A DNA stretch of 64,000 nt from Rhynchonema sp. JSB1_4 (lineage: Eukaryota; Nematoda; Chromadorea; Monhysterida; Xyalidae), in the NCBI GenBank assembly GCA_030248065.1, contig JASAMV010006624.1:62001-126000 (forward strand), in the 5' to 3' direction. Positions within the stretch are counted from its first letter, which is position 1, and the number at the start of each line of letters is the position of its first letter. The position numbers were made by a program, and so were the translations under genes. This document shows positions 43,812 to 54,195 of this stretch, one piece after another. The notes beneath the pieces are model-generated. The model saw only the letters and a list, made by a program, of their open reading frames with translations, searched no databases and was not told where the DNA came from.

Positions 43812-44227
43812 AATTTTTTGAAGCTTTACGAGTTTTCATGCACACTTGAACAACTGTTGACTTTGACTTCAGTGACTCCATGCGACGGTGTGACGCAAAC
43901 CTCCTTGCCGACGCAGGCAGTTTGTAACACAACACGTCAGCCCGGTCGCAAACACGAAGTTGTGCCAGCGACTGACTGACCGTACCCGAACCCGAGTAAC
44001 CCGACCCGACTGACTGACTGTGCTTGCTGATGCTTGCTGACTAGTGACTACTACTGTGTGTGAGTGTGACCAACTGAAAAAAATCGTTTTTTTTCGAAAA
44101 AAGGAAAAAACCGTTTTTTCGGAGCCCGGTAATTTTTCGAAAACAAATTGCCCGGAAAAAGTACCGGAAGTTTGTTTTTTCGAGAAAATGTGTTTTTTGG
44201 GCAGATCGACATCGAACGATCGAACCT
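43812..44227. other. Intergenic DNA with tetranucleotide and T-rich segments
   Basis: No gene is seen. Contains ACTGACTGACTG-type short repeats (about 44008-44040) and a T/A-rich block resembling repeats at about 34680 and 39710. Confidence 0.35.
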
Positions 44228-44668
44228 GTACCGTAAAAACCTTTATACAGTCCCCCCGTAATAGAGCCCCCCGCAATACAGCCCTCCGTCCAAAAAGGAG
44301 TCAGTGAATTTATAGAGCCCCCGGAATAGAGCCCCCCCAAGTAAATACAAGTGGTGTATTAAGGCTTGATAGTTGTGCTTGTGCATGTGCACAGGTACAT
44401 TTATGCACGCTTGTTGTTCGTTCAGAGCACATAATACGCCTCTTATCGACGATGACGAATGGACGCGAATAAATGCGATTACAAGCGAAAAAACATCCTT
44501 TCAAACCCCTTTTTGGGGGTTTTTGGGTGTATTTTTGGGAACAATTTTTCAGACTCGGGTGTCCGGCCAGTGAATTAATAGAGGCCCCCGGAATAGAGCC
44601 CCCCGTAATAGAGCCCCCAGGGGTCAGTGAATTAATAGAGCTCCCCTTGCACTTAGGTTTTTACGGTG
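44228..44668. mobile_element. Element with AATAGAGCCCCC repeats and short terminal repeats
   Basis: Left end ACCGTAAAAACCT (from about 44229) and right end AGGTTTTTACGGTG (to about 44668) are complementary. Between them AATAGAGCCCCC and GGTCAGTGAATTAATAG units are repeated at both ends. Same sequence class as 37650-37980 but with complete ends. No target duplication read. Confidence 0.6.
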
Positions 44669-45019
44669 TGTTACAAATTACAAATTACAAATGCGCTATT
44701 CCGGCCAAACCCGGCCGGATTGCGACCTCTGCTCCACAGGCACTTGGTTTTGTAAAGTTGTGGTTGAGTAATGACAACATAAAGCCTTGTGTCGAACATT
44801 TGGACCTGAAAACGTTTGTTTACGTTTTGGGATCGACATTTGGCGGAACAGCGCAAGAACTACCAGTTCTAAAAAACAAAAAGTAAACACAGAATCACGA
44901 TCACGTTAAGTTAATGACTTTATTAGAAGTCTAAATTTTCAGCCCTTTTCCGGGTCGAGCCAGCAAGCGCAAAGGCAACAAGCGCCCAAACAAGCACTCC
45001 GCGTTTCTTCCGTCCACCT

Positions 45020-45415
45020 CAGTGTAGTTCCTGGGGGGGGGGAGGGGGGGTCCCCCCCCTAAGGTACACTAACCGCCGCGACCAAGGTACACTAGTACAC
45101 TAACCGCCGCGCCAGGTACACTAACCGCCTCAATTTTTGCCTAAAATAAGCAATTTTAGGCCTAAAATGGGCATTTTTAGGCCTAAAATGGGTAATTTTT
45201 AGGTCAATGTTGTCAAAAGTCGCCAAAATACCCTTTTTATGGAGAATTTTTTCCAAAAAGGGCAAAAAATCGGTCAAATTTTCTACCTCAAAAAGTGACT
45301 TTTTCCTGAATTTGGGTCTTCCCCCCCCCCTTCCCCCCCAGGGAGGTACACTAACCGCCGCACGGAAAAAAGGGGTAGGTACACTAACCGCCGCGCCGGA
45401 CCAGGAACTACACTG
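45020..45415. mobile_element. CAGTGTAGTTCCTGG family copy E (396 bp)
   Basis: Complete termini with perfect 8-bp target copies GTCCACCT (45012-45019 and 45416-45423). Nearly the same as copy D at 36954-37344. It lies about 80 bp upstream of the HYOU1 start codon, within its likely promoter or 5' leader. Confidence 0.92.
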
Positions 45416-45492
45416 GTCCACCTAGATCGTCAGTCAACGGCAGAAGCTTCGTCATATCGCTCAATTTATGAAATATTAGTCTATTGATAATA

Positions 45493-48400
45493 ATGTTGAA
45501 CTGGCGACTTCCTTTGACGTTTCTCATGGTCGCCATTTGCGCCACAGAAAGCCGTGAGTTTTATTTAATTATCCTCGACAGTTGAGTCTTACATATTTCA
45601 CGTTTATTATTTAATAAAAAAAAGAAGAAAACGCCCCGTAGTTTCTCTAGATGCACAACTGGCGGCGATGTCGATTGATTTGGGCAGCCAATTTACGAAG
45701 ATTGGCTTGGTCAAGGTGAGTTAAGCTTCGTTATCGCTATGGCCCGTAATGCAGGAAATCGCGTGTCATGTGCAGGGAGACGAAACTTTTGTTTTTGTGT
45801 GATTCAGGATGTTAGTCTTTGTCGGTCAGCAAGTACTAGATAAAAATGACTTTTTTTTGGCTGTGGCCCCTCGGCCAAAAGCTGAATCAGCCGCTGGCTA
45901 CATGTAGTTTGTTTGCGGAAACTAACACAAGAATGTGCCACCCAGTGATGTAGTTGGTCCGAGCAAGAAAGCTAGCTAGCTGGAGCGGTCCGGCACAAGA
46001 AAGCTAGCTAGCTAGCCGGGTACCCCGATTTGGGCGGTATTGGTCCAGAAGTCAAAAACAGTGGTATAAAATTTGGTCTAAATTATGCTAAAATAAGCCT
46101 TAAAATGCGTATTTTTGTGCACGTGTGAGAAAATTTGAACGAATTTGACCATTTTGGCCCATCAAATGGTCATTTTGGCACTAAAATCAACACTTTTCTT
46201 ACTTGATGACCGGAGCAAGAATGCTATCTAGCCAGTTTAAGGGGGGTATGGGTTTCGGAGCAAGAAAGCTACCTAGCAGTTGGGGGGTAATACCCCCCAT
46301 ACCCCCAACCACATCACTGGTGCCACCACGTGATCAGTGTTCGAACGGGATTCATTTTTAATCCCGGGATCGGGATCGGGATTGTGATCAAGAAAGTGTC
46401 GGGATCGGGATCGGGATCCCGGTTTTGAAAACCCGGGATCCCGGGATCGGGATCGGGATTGACCAGATAGTCCAAAGGCAATTGTTTTTATCATTTTATG
46501 CATAGGATGCACGTTAATGTCACAGACAACCATGAAACATGTTTATCACACATGGATAAACACCCGGAACAGTGATTAAAGCCCATTGAAAATCGAGAAT
46601 AGCTGATGACGGATAAGTTCAAAGATCATAATTGTAGTCGATCGATGGCGAAGCCTTTGACAAAGTCAAGCATTTCACCATTTTCTGGTTTCAAGCAGTA
46701 TTTTTTGCCATCAAACAAATCAGCTGCACTGGAAAAGAGCTGTTCAGAAGGCACGCTCGTAAGCGGGGCGCTTAGATATTTGGAAGCTAGACGTGCGAGT
46801 CGCGGAAACTGTCTCATTTGTTGCCCACCATGACAACATTTCCTCGAAACTGAGTCCCTTCGTTCGATGCAACTTTGTGTAACCGTTCAGTTCTAGCTCT
46901 ACTTGTTCGCGAGTGGTGGTGCTTGCGGTTTCATCACGCTTGGAATAAGCCGTCGAGCACCTCTTTGGGGCGCGGCCACGCAAACACGATTGTGGGCCGC
47001 GGGTCAGCAATAATTCCATGTCCAATGACCGCCCCGCGTTTGCATGGCCGCACTTGCGGGTCGCGGTTTGCGGGTCACTTGAAACTTTTATCTAGCCATT
47101 ACACACAAAATGAACCAATCAGCGCTGGGCTACGGCAGTCTGCGACGTTGGCTCGACGCTGATGGGTTAATTTTGTGTGTTGCAGCCAAACAAATGTTTC
47201 AAGTGACCCGCAAACCGCGACCCGCAAGTGCGGCATGCAAACGCGGGGCGGTTGTTGGACATACTACAGAGTATTTTTCTGACCCGCGACCCGCGCCCAC
47301 GTTTGCATGGCCGCGCCCTTACAACAGCTTGGCGAATTATGATTGCATAATTTTTTACTTTTTGTTCTCAAAACTTAATCCCGATCCCGGTACTTTTTTG
47401 GGCGGGATCGGGATCAGGATTGACTTTTTCAAAATGACGGGATCGGGACCGGGATCAGAAAAAGGGCCCGGGATCCCGGGATCGGGATTCCGTTCGAACA
47501 CTGCACGTGATCAGCTTTACCTTCAACGGGTCTGTGAGCCACGGTCACGGTTCAAAGCAAGCTTTTCGATTTTTTAAGAGGTAACTAATGCTCACGCACT
47601 AAAGCTACGGCGTACAGCACACACATTGCATCTCACGCAATATTCTGGCGCATAAATGGTTTTCGGCATAAAGTTTTGAAGGTTTATAATGGGTCAAAAT
47701 TGTTTTCAGCGACCTTGTGAAGGTGGCCGTCGAAAATCCCGAAAAAAAAATCCCGAAAAAAAAATCCCGAAACGAAAAATCCCGAAAAAAAAATCCCGAA
47801 AAGCAAAAATCCCGAAAAAAATCCCGAAAAATAAAAAGGTGTAGAAATGGACCAAATTTTTTTATCAGAAGTTGGCATTCATGTAGTTGGTGCTCAGGCT
47901 TGCATTCAGGATAGGCTTAGGCTTAGGCTGCCAGCCAGGAAGACCTGTTCATACGAAGGAAACATCAATAAAAACACACATGCTCAGGCTTTCTTTCAGG
48001 CTTAGGCTTAGGCTGCCAGCCAGGAAGACCTGTCCACGTAAAGGAACTGTCCACAAAAATACAACGTCCAGGCCTTCGTTCAGGGTTAGGCTTAGGCTGC
48101 CAGCCAGGAAGACATGACCGAACGAGAATTTCAATATCTTGAGCCCCAACTGATCCCTTGCCCAAATTATGGACTCCAACTACATGAATACCCCTTTCTG
48201 CACCTTAAACTTTGTATTTTTCCTCAATTTCATTTTTCGGGATTTTTGCTTTCCGGGATTTTTTTTTCGGGATTTTTATTTTTCGGGATTTTTTTTCGGG
48301 ATTTTTTTTTCGGGATTTTTTTTTCGGGATTTTCGACCCCACCCCTTGTGAACCATAGGAAATGTTCTTGTGACAATTCCTTCTCTCAAATCATGTTTTC

Positions 48401-51400
48401 ACCCAGCTCCCGTATGCCTTAGGTGTGCCCAGTTGCCACTTCTCGAGATATATATATTTTTGCAGCCCGGTGTGCCGATGGAAATAGTTCTCAATCGTGA
48501 ATCTCACCGCAAGACCGCGACCGTTGTGGCCATAAAAGGCGATGAAAGAACGTTTTCCGATCAAGCGCTCTCAGTGGTGTGTTTCTCGCTGACTTTTTTA
48601 AGTTGTGATGGAAACTAGACGCACGATAATCAACAAAGCACGTTTCAGTCAATCAAGCAGCCGCCTAAAGCGTTTATGCATCTGGTTGATCTAGCTGGCA
48701 AGAAGTTCGATAACCCAATGGTGCATTTGTACCATCACCGTTTCCCGTACTACAACATTGCCGCCGATGATAACAGAGGATCGGTGGTGTTTCACACAGA
48801 CGAGTACGTTTTCTCATTTGTTTGCTTTGCATTTTCTCTTAATCGTGATTCGAAACTGATTTTTCAGGGGCGATTTCACGGTCGAATCGCTGTTGGCGAT
48901 GATAATAAGAGAATCGCGTTTGTTGGCTGAGAAGTTTGCTGAACAAACCATCACCGATTGTATAATCACGGTGCCGCCCTTCTTCAATCAGGCAGAGCGC
49001 CGCGCTGTTGTTAATGCGGCCAGAATTGCGGGCGTGAACTTATTACAGGTTGGGGTTCGAATTATTTAATCACGTTGAATGTAAAGTATCACGAATAAAA
49101 ACCCCAAAACCTGAAACAAATTAATAGAACAAAATCAAACTAAACTGACCTGACCCAGTTCAGCTGCTAAACGACAACACAGCTGCGGGTGTGAACTACG
49201 GTATGTTTCGACGCAAGATCTTCAACGAAACGGCCACCACAATGTTGTTGTACGACATGGGAGCGACGAAAACTACAGCGACTGTGTTCGAGTACCAAAT
49301 TGTGAAGGACAAACAAACCGGGGAGAAAAATCCGCAAATGAGCACACTCGGTGTCGGGTACGTGAAAATAATCTCACAAAACACTATTTTTTCTTGATTC
49401 TTGATATAAAAAATTATAATTTTTCTATTCAGTTACGACCGAACGTTGGGAGGTGTCGAGCTGTCGATGTGCGTGCGTGACCATCTGTTGAAATTGTTCA
49501 AGCAAAAGGGCATCAAGACGAATAGACCGATTGAGGAAACGCCGCGCGCCATGGCCAAACTGCTGAAAGAGGCAGAACGCGTCAAACAAGTGCTGTCGTC
49601 GAATCCGGAAACATACGCTCAGGTGTGTATGTGTGTGTGTGGTTTGCTGTTTTCCATCACCAGGTAGCCTTGTGTGATTGGTCAAAATGAAATGAAGCAT
49701 TTTTCAGATTGAGAATGTGCATGAAGACAATGATTTCCGTGCTCATGTTACCCGAGCCGAAATGGAAGAGCTCTGTGCAAAGTTCTTCGCCCGAACCACA
49801 CAGCCGGTGCTGGATGCGCTGAAAATGGCTGAACTTGCCCCCGTAAGTCACAGAATCTTGTCTCAGTTAATTAATCAGCGAGTTCAATGCGTCCTTATTG
49901 CAGGATCAAATCGAGACCATTGTTTTGATGGGTGGTGGCACACGATCTCCGAAAGTTCAAGCCAGTTTGCAAGAAGTGATGAAAGGGTGTGTTTCACTTA
50001 CTTTTCTGATGTTGTTGATCAAAATTTGCTGAAATAATGGCTTTCAGCAAGGAACTCGGCAAATTCATAAACACCGACGAAGCAGCAGCACTAGGTGCCG
50101 TGTATCAGGCAGCGCATCTGACAAAGGGTTTCAAAGTGAAGAAATTCAACATCAAGGAGTCCACGTTCCATCCCATCCAGGTCGGTATCGGGTTGTTTGT
50201 GTCAATTTAGCGGAAACTGTCGAATTGTTTCATTTGTGTAAAAATTTATGGAAAACAAACACTCAACCAGATTGGTTTTCCGTCAACTGCCGAGGCCCGC
50301 TCGTCTGTGATAGATTCGAAGGTTTGCCTTTGTGGTCGTATGATAAGTGGCGTCAAAGAGACTGAAGTTTCATGTATGTGTAGTTGCAAATTAAAAAAAC
50401 GTGAAAATTACCCAAAAACGAAAAAAGCCGTTTTAGAGGTCAAAATAACAAACTTCCAGGGACCGGAAAAATATCGCAAATTTGCGCAAAAAATCCAAAT
50501 TTTCCAAAAACATTCGGAATTCGCGAGGTCTTTTTCTCAAATTCTGCAAAAACAGCGTTTTAGGGCCTTTGGTCGACTTGTTATGAGGGTTTTTCATCGT
50601 GAAGCAATTTTGGACCATATTTTGCCCAAATGTAGCCATTTGAACAGGCGACCAATCTTGGTTTGGAAAAATAACTGAAAAATGCGAAAAACTTTTGAAA
50701 AGCTTTTTTCTGCTAAATGCATTTTCTGGAAAAATAGCAACTATACTTGTCTGCGTAAAAACTGTTCATTTGCTGTATGTATGAACCCTTTGCTGTCCTT
50801 TCCGAAAATTTCACCAGGTTAAAGATCTGAATTCTGTTTTCTGGTCGTCGTTGATGTTTCATAATTTTTTCTTTTTGTGTTTTTCATTTTGTTCATTTGC
50901 TTTCTATTTAGGTGGACTTCAATCGTGAAAAGGCGAGCGAAGATTCGCACGAGGAAACTAAATTGATCCACCGATCGCTATTCAGTCCTGGAAATCCGTA
51001 CCCGATGAAAAAAGTGATGACATTCAACAAACACATGAGAGATTTCGAGTTCACTGTCAATTACGGACATCTGAAATACATGAATGTTGAACAAATTAGG
51101 TGAGGGAATGTTTGAATTCTTTTTAGGAACTGGAGTTTTTCAAAAAAAATATGTTTTTTTCAGTGAATTCGGCTCGCTGAACATCACACGCGTCGAAGTT
51201 GAGGGACTGACAGATGCAATGAAAGAGAACCAGAAGGAAGGCATTGACTATAAGGGCGTGAAAGTGCACTTCAGGATGGATGAATCTGGAGTGATAAATG
51301 TCGATGGTGTTAGTTTTTTAATGTTTATTTTGTTGTTGGTCGTTTGGCATTGTTCTTGATGCACGCTCTTAATTTTAGGCCGAAGCGCTTTTCGAGAAAT

Positions 51401-54195
51401 CACCAGAATTAGTGGAACAAGAAGAGGAATCTACACTGGCATGTAAGTTTTGGCCAAGGTTATTGCCCCAAATCAACTTATCCACCAACAAACCTCTCAG
51501 ATGATGGTGCAAAAGAACAACCAACCTTGTTGGCAGGTAGTTCAGTCACATTTCAGTGTGAATTTTTAACATTGTCAGTCACGTACATCACTCGCGCCTA
51601 GCTTTGGGTTCATTGTCCTTTCTTATCCTTATTTTTGCATCAAGACAGCTTTGTTGCTTTTCGACATAATCCACGTTTAGGCTGTTTGTAACCGAGAAAA
51701 GTCAGTTTATAATTTGATGCACTAATTGCTTTCACTCTCTTAGGAACTTGAATTTACCCTGTATTTTGGACACCCGATTGGATTGCTTCGTATTTTTCTG
51801 TATATGTATTTACTCAAAATGTCTATTTTGTTTGCAGCTCTCGGCAAGAAAATTAGCGGACTGTTCGGCCGAGGTGAAGAGAAAAAAGACGACAAAGAGA
51901 AAATTGAGGAGAGCAATGATGAAAAAACCGACTCGGACAAAAACGAAGAGTCGAAGGGCGAAACATCTGACTCTGGTGAGCTGTCTATTGCTTTAGTTGT
52001 GTAGAATCTTGAATTCAAGGGCCTTTATTGCATTATTGTAATAAATTTTTCAGGAAAGGAGAAAGTGAAAGAAGGAGAAAAGAAAGACGACAGACCTGAA
52101 AAATCGGAAGACAAAAAGGACGCTGAGGACAAAACCGGTGACAAAAAAACGGAAAAGGCTGAAAATGAGACGAAAGGAGATGATAAGAATGAGGTTGGTG
52201 AACTTGGTTGCTCGCATGGCGTTTCAAAAAAATGCGGATAAATTTCAGACGCGGATAAATTTCAGACCAAATCGGAGGAAAAACCGAAAGAGAAAAAGCC
52301 GAAAACAGTCAAAGTGCCGTTGAAGTTGCAAAGCTGGTGCATGGACATGCCGAATGTGACTGAGGATGAAGTCAACGAAACTGAGAAAAAGTACGGTTCC
52401 GTTGATCAAGTTTTTAGTTGTTTTGTTTTTCAAAAAAAGTGGAGTCATTTTGATGCGCAGCAAAAATTCGCAAGTTCTACACGCATCAGTCCCATTAATT
52501 TTCGCAATTTTTGCTTGAACGATTATTGTCTCAGATTGAAACATTACGATGATATCGAGACAGCTCGCCGTGATCGTGAGGCTGCAATGAACGCACTGGA
52601 ATCATTCATATTTGAGACCAACGATAAGCTGGACTCAGAATCTTTTATGGTACGTTTATTTTGGCGTTTGGCTCTATAGTTTTGGGATAATTAATTTTTT
52701 AATTCATTGCAAGTTTCTGAACAGGAGGCGTCAACAGAGCAGCAAAGAGAAGAAATTCGCACCAAACTGCAAGAACAATCGGCTTGGATGGAGGATGAGG
52801 CTGATTTTGAAACCAAAACACAGGTTTGACTTCTTAGGGTGAGAGGGATGTCGGGTGTCAGGTGCCAAAAAAGTGTAGTTGTCGGGTGCCTCCACATGTC
52901 GGGTGTCGGCTATTTCGGGACCCGACATTTACCGTTCGAAACATCAGTTTTGTTGAAAGAAGAATTTTGAGAGAAAGCTTTCTCACCACCAACCAGGTGT
53001 TTCTAAAGGCTCAGTGTGTGACATTTGGTGTTTATTTCGTTTGCAAACACTTTGTCAAATGAGCCAAAAAATTGTATTAATGATGCAAATGAGCACAATT
53101 TTGTCCGTTTTTGGTTCAAGAACAAGATGTCGGGTGTTGGGTATTTTTTAGAAAAACTGTCAGGCGTCGGCTTCTTTCTCAGGTGTCGGGTACCCCTCGA
53201 CCTCTAACCGTACTCTTCTGGCTGTACTTTTGCATTCGAATGAGACGTAAAACTGCTATTCTCATTCTTCAGGAGTATAAGGATCGACTGAAAGAGCTGA
53301 AGAAAACGTGCAAGGATTTGTTTTATCGAGTGGATCAAGCAAAGGTTGGTCGTTTTAGCAAGTTCAACAAAAATGTCCAGCTGCAAAATGTTTCTGTCTT
53401 GCAGGAGCGTCCCCGAGCGATCGAGGCCTTGAATCAAATGCTCAATTATTCGAATGGATTTTTGATCGGAATGAGAAATCTAACAGAGGACATCCAGATA
53501 TTCACTGATACTGAGATGGATACACTTGAGAAACTGATCAACAGTACTACGGTTCGGTTAATTTTATTGGTTATTGTAATTTCTAACGATGAGCTCGATA
53601 ACATTTGTTTGAAAAAATCTGCTTCAGACTTGGTGGGAAGACAAGCAAGCGGCACAAGCCAAACTGACGGGCCACGATGACCCGGCATACACGATTCGTG
53701 ATATCGCCGAAAAGGTGCGTTGTTTCTCCACTTTTACTAGTGCCAAGTTAAGTACCATCACCCATTTATTTTACCGAAACCAGAAAATTTGTAGAAAAAA
53801 ACAACTGTGCTTCAAATCTTAAGATACAAGATCTGGATCGCGAAGTGAAATATCTGCTGAACAAAGCCAAAATCACCCCGCCCAAGAAACCGAAGAATGA
53901 GACGACATCAGCAAATGCGACCGAAGCAAATACAACAACCACAACAAGTACAGATAAGGGTGATGAAAGTGAAACATCAGCTGACGATAAAACAACACAA
54001 TCTGACGCTGAATTGGACGCGGAAATGAAGAAAATAATGGACGAATTCAACAAACAAGCAGCTTCAGATAAGGAGCAGAGGAGAAAAGACCGGGCGGAGA
54101 CGGGGAGCTCTGATGAAGACGAACAGACTGAAACATTAGAATTGCCGGCCGCAGACGCGGACCGAGATGACAAACATGACGACGGAGAATTATAA
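45493..54195 (+). CDS. HYOU1/GRP170-type ER chaperone (large HSP70), 999 residues, 22 exons
   Basis: Exons: 45493-45553, 45651-45715, 48466-48576, 48649-48803, 48868-49048, 49164-49357, 49433-49622, 49708-49842, 49904-49986, 50048-50180, 50912-51099, 51164-51308, 51379-51442, 51838-51975, 52054-52193, 52266-52390, 52535-52649, 52725-52823, 53273-53344, 53405-53551, 53628-53714, 53824-54195; exactly 3000 nt. A signal peptide ([20 protein letters not shown]) precedes an HSP70 ATPase domain with [58 protein letters not shown] and [14 protein letters not shown]. Then come the substrate-binding beta domain, a long acidic/Lys loop (about 600-700), and a helical C-terminal domain ending DDGEL, an ER-retrieval-like tail. 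By family knowledge, it is an ER-lumen nucleotide exchange factor for BiP and a holdase. Two possible optional in-frame exons lie at 50271-50321 and 51501-51536. Intron 2 carries three transposons. Confidence 0.95.
45943..46319. mobile_element. hAT-like MITE in HYOU1 intron 2 (377 bp)
   Basis: Termini CAGTGATGTAGTTGG and CCAACCACATCACTG, with perfect 8-bp target copies GTGCCACC (45935-45942 and 46320-46327). Internal units AAGAAAGCTAGCTAGCTGG repeat near both ends. Confidence 0.9.
46617..47025 (-). pseudogene. hAT transposase C-terminal (dimerisation) fragment, frameshifted
   Basis: Two minus-strand frames overlap: one reads [12 protein letters not shown] and the next [32 protein letters not shown] and then [17 protein letters not shown], the L-A-x-K-Y-L-S-x-P block, the S-V-P-S-E-x-x-F-S-x-A motif and LxPENxExLxFxK are the hallmarks of the hAT C-terminal dimerisation domain. 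A frameshift separates WWATNE from FPRLAR, and nothing N-terminal (BED finger or catalytic region) remains. It is non-functional. Confidence 0.88.
46968..47318. mobile_element. Foldback MITE nested in the hAT element (351 bp)
   Basis: Ends GGGCGCGGCCACGCAAACAC and, as complement on the right, GGGCGCGGCCATGCAAACGT. Arms of about 120 bp each include GCGGGTCGCGGTTTGCGGGT and its complement. A short centre of about 100 bp separates them. No clear target duplication. Confidence 0.8.
47718..48345. repeat. Foldback of AATCCCGAAAAA arrays in HYOU1 intron 2
   Basis: The left arm (about 47718-47840) is GTCGAAAATCCCG followed by tandem AAAAAATCCCG; the right arm (about 48236-48345) is the complementary TTTTTTCGGGAT array ending CGGGATTTTCGAC. 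The outermost GGTGG/CCACC parts also pair. The centre contains the minisatellite at 47893-48120. Confidence 0.75.
47893..48120. repeat. Minisatellite, about 2.6 units of 85-90 bp, with TTAGGC cores
   Basis: Three copies share CAGGCTTAGGCTTAGGCTG-type cores followed by CCAGCCAGGAAGACCTGT. Each core includes one to two units of TTAGGC, the nematode telomere hexamer. The third copy is partial. Confidence 0.7.
52234..52267. repeat. 17-bp tandem duplication of a 3' splice site (HYOU1 exon 16)
   Basis: GCGGATAAATTTCAGAC occurs twice head to tail. Each copy offers an AG acceptor. The second (exon from 52266) keeps frame; the first would add 17 bases and shift it. Confidence 0.8.
52826..53215. repeat. 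TGTCGGGTGTCGG-type repeats in HYOU1 intron 18
   Basis: Short units TGTCGGGTGTC occur at about 52849, 52897 and 53128 and continue to about 53200. The ends (TTAGGGTGAGAGGG and, as complement, TTAGAGGTCGAGGGG) are weakly inverted. Probably a decayed non-autonomous element. Confidence 0.45.

Larger units (their letters stand above)
46335..47503. mobile_element. hAT transposon, internally deleted, in HYOU1 intron 2 (1169 bp)
   Basis: Terminal repeats CAGTGTTCGAACGG and complement, with perfect 8-bp target copies CACGTGAT (46327-46334 and 47504-47511). Subterminal GGGATCGGGATC repeats occur at both ends. It contains a decayed fragment of a hAT dimerisation domain on the minus strand, which ties the 8-bp duplications here to the hAT superfamily. 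Its left target copy shares base 46327 with the right target copy of the neighbouring element. Confidence 0.93.

Noticed and set aside
46273..46533. Arg/Ser-rich frame resembling an SR protein
   Set aside because: It is the translation of GGGATCGGGATC subterminal repeats of the hAT element.
47893..48120. True interstitial telomere
   Set aside because: TTAGGC occurs only once or twice in a row within longer minisatellite units, so I report it only as a resemblance.
47684..48422. Phe/Gly/Ser-rich frames ([11 protein letters not shown] type)
   Set aside because: They come from the CCCGAAAAAA arrays of the foldback element.
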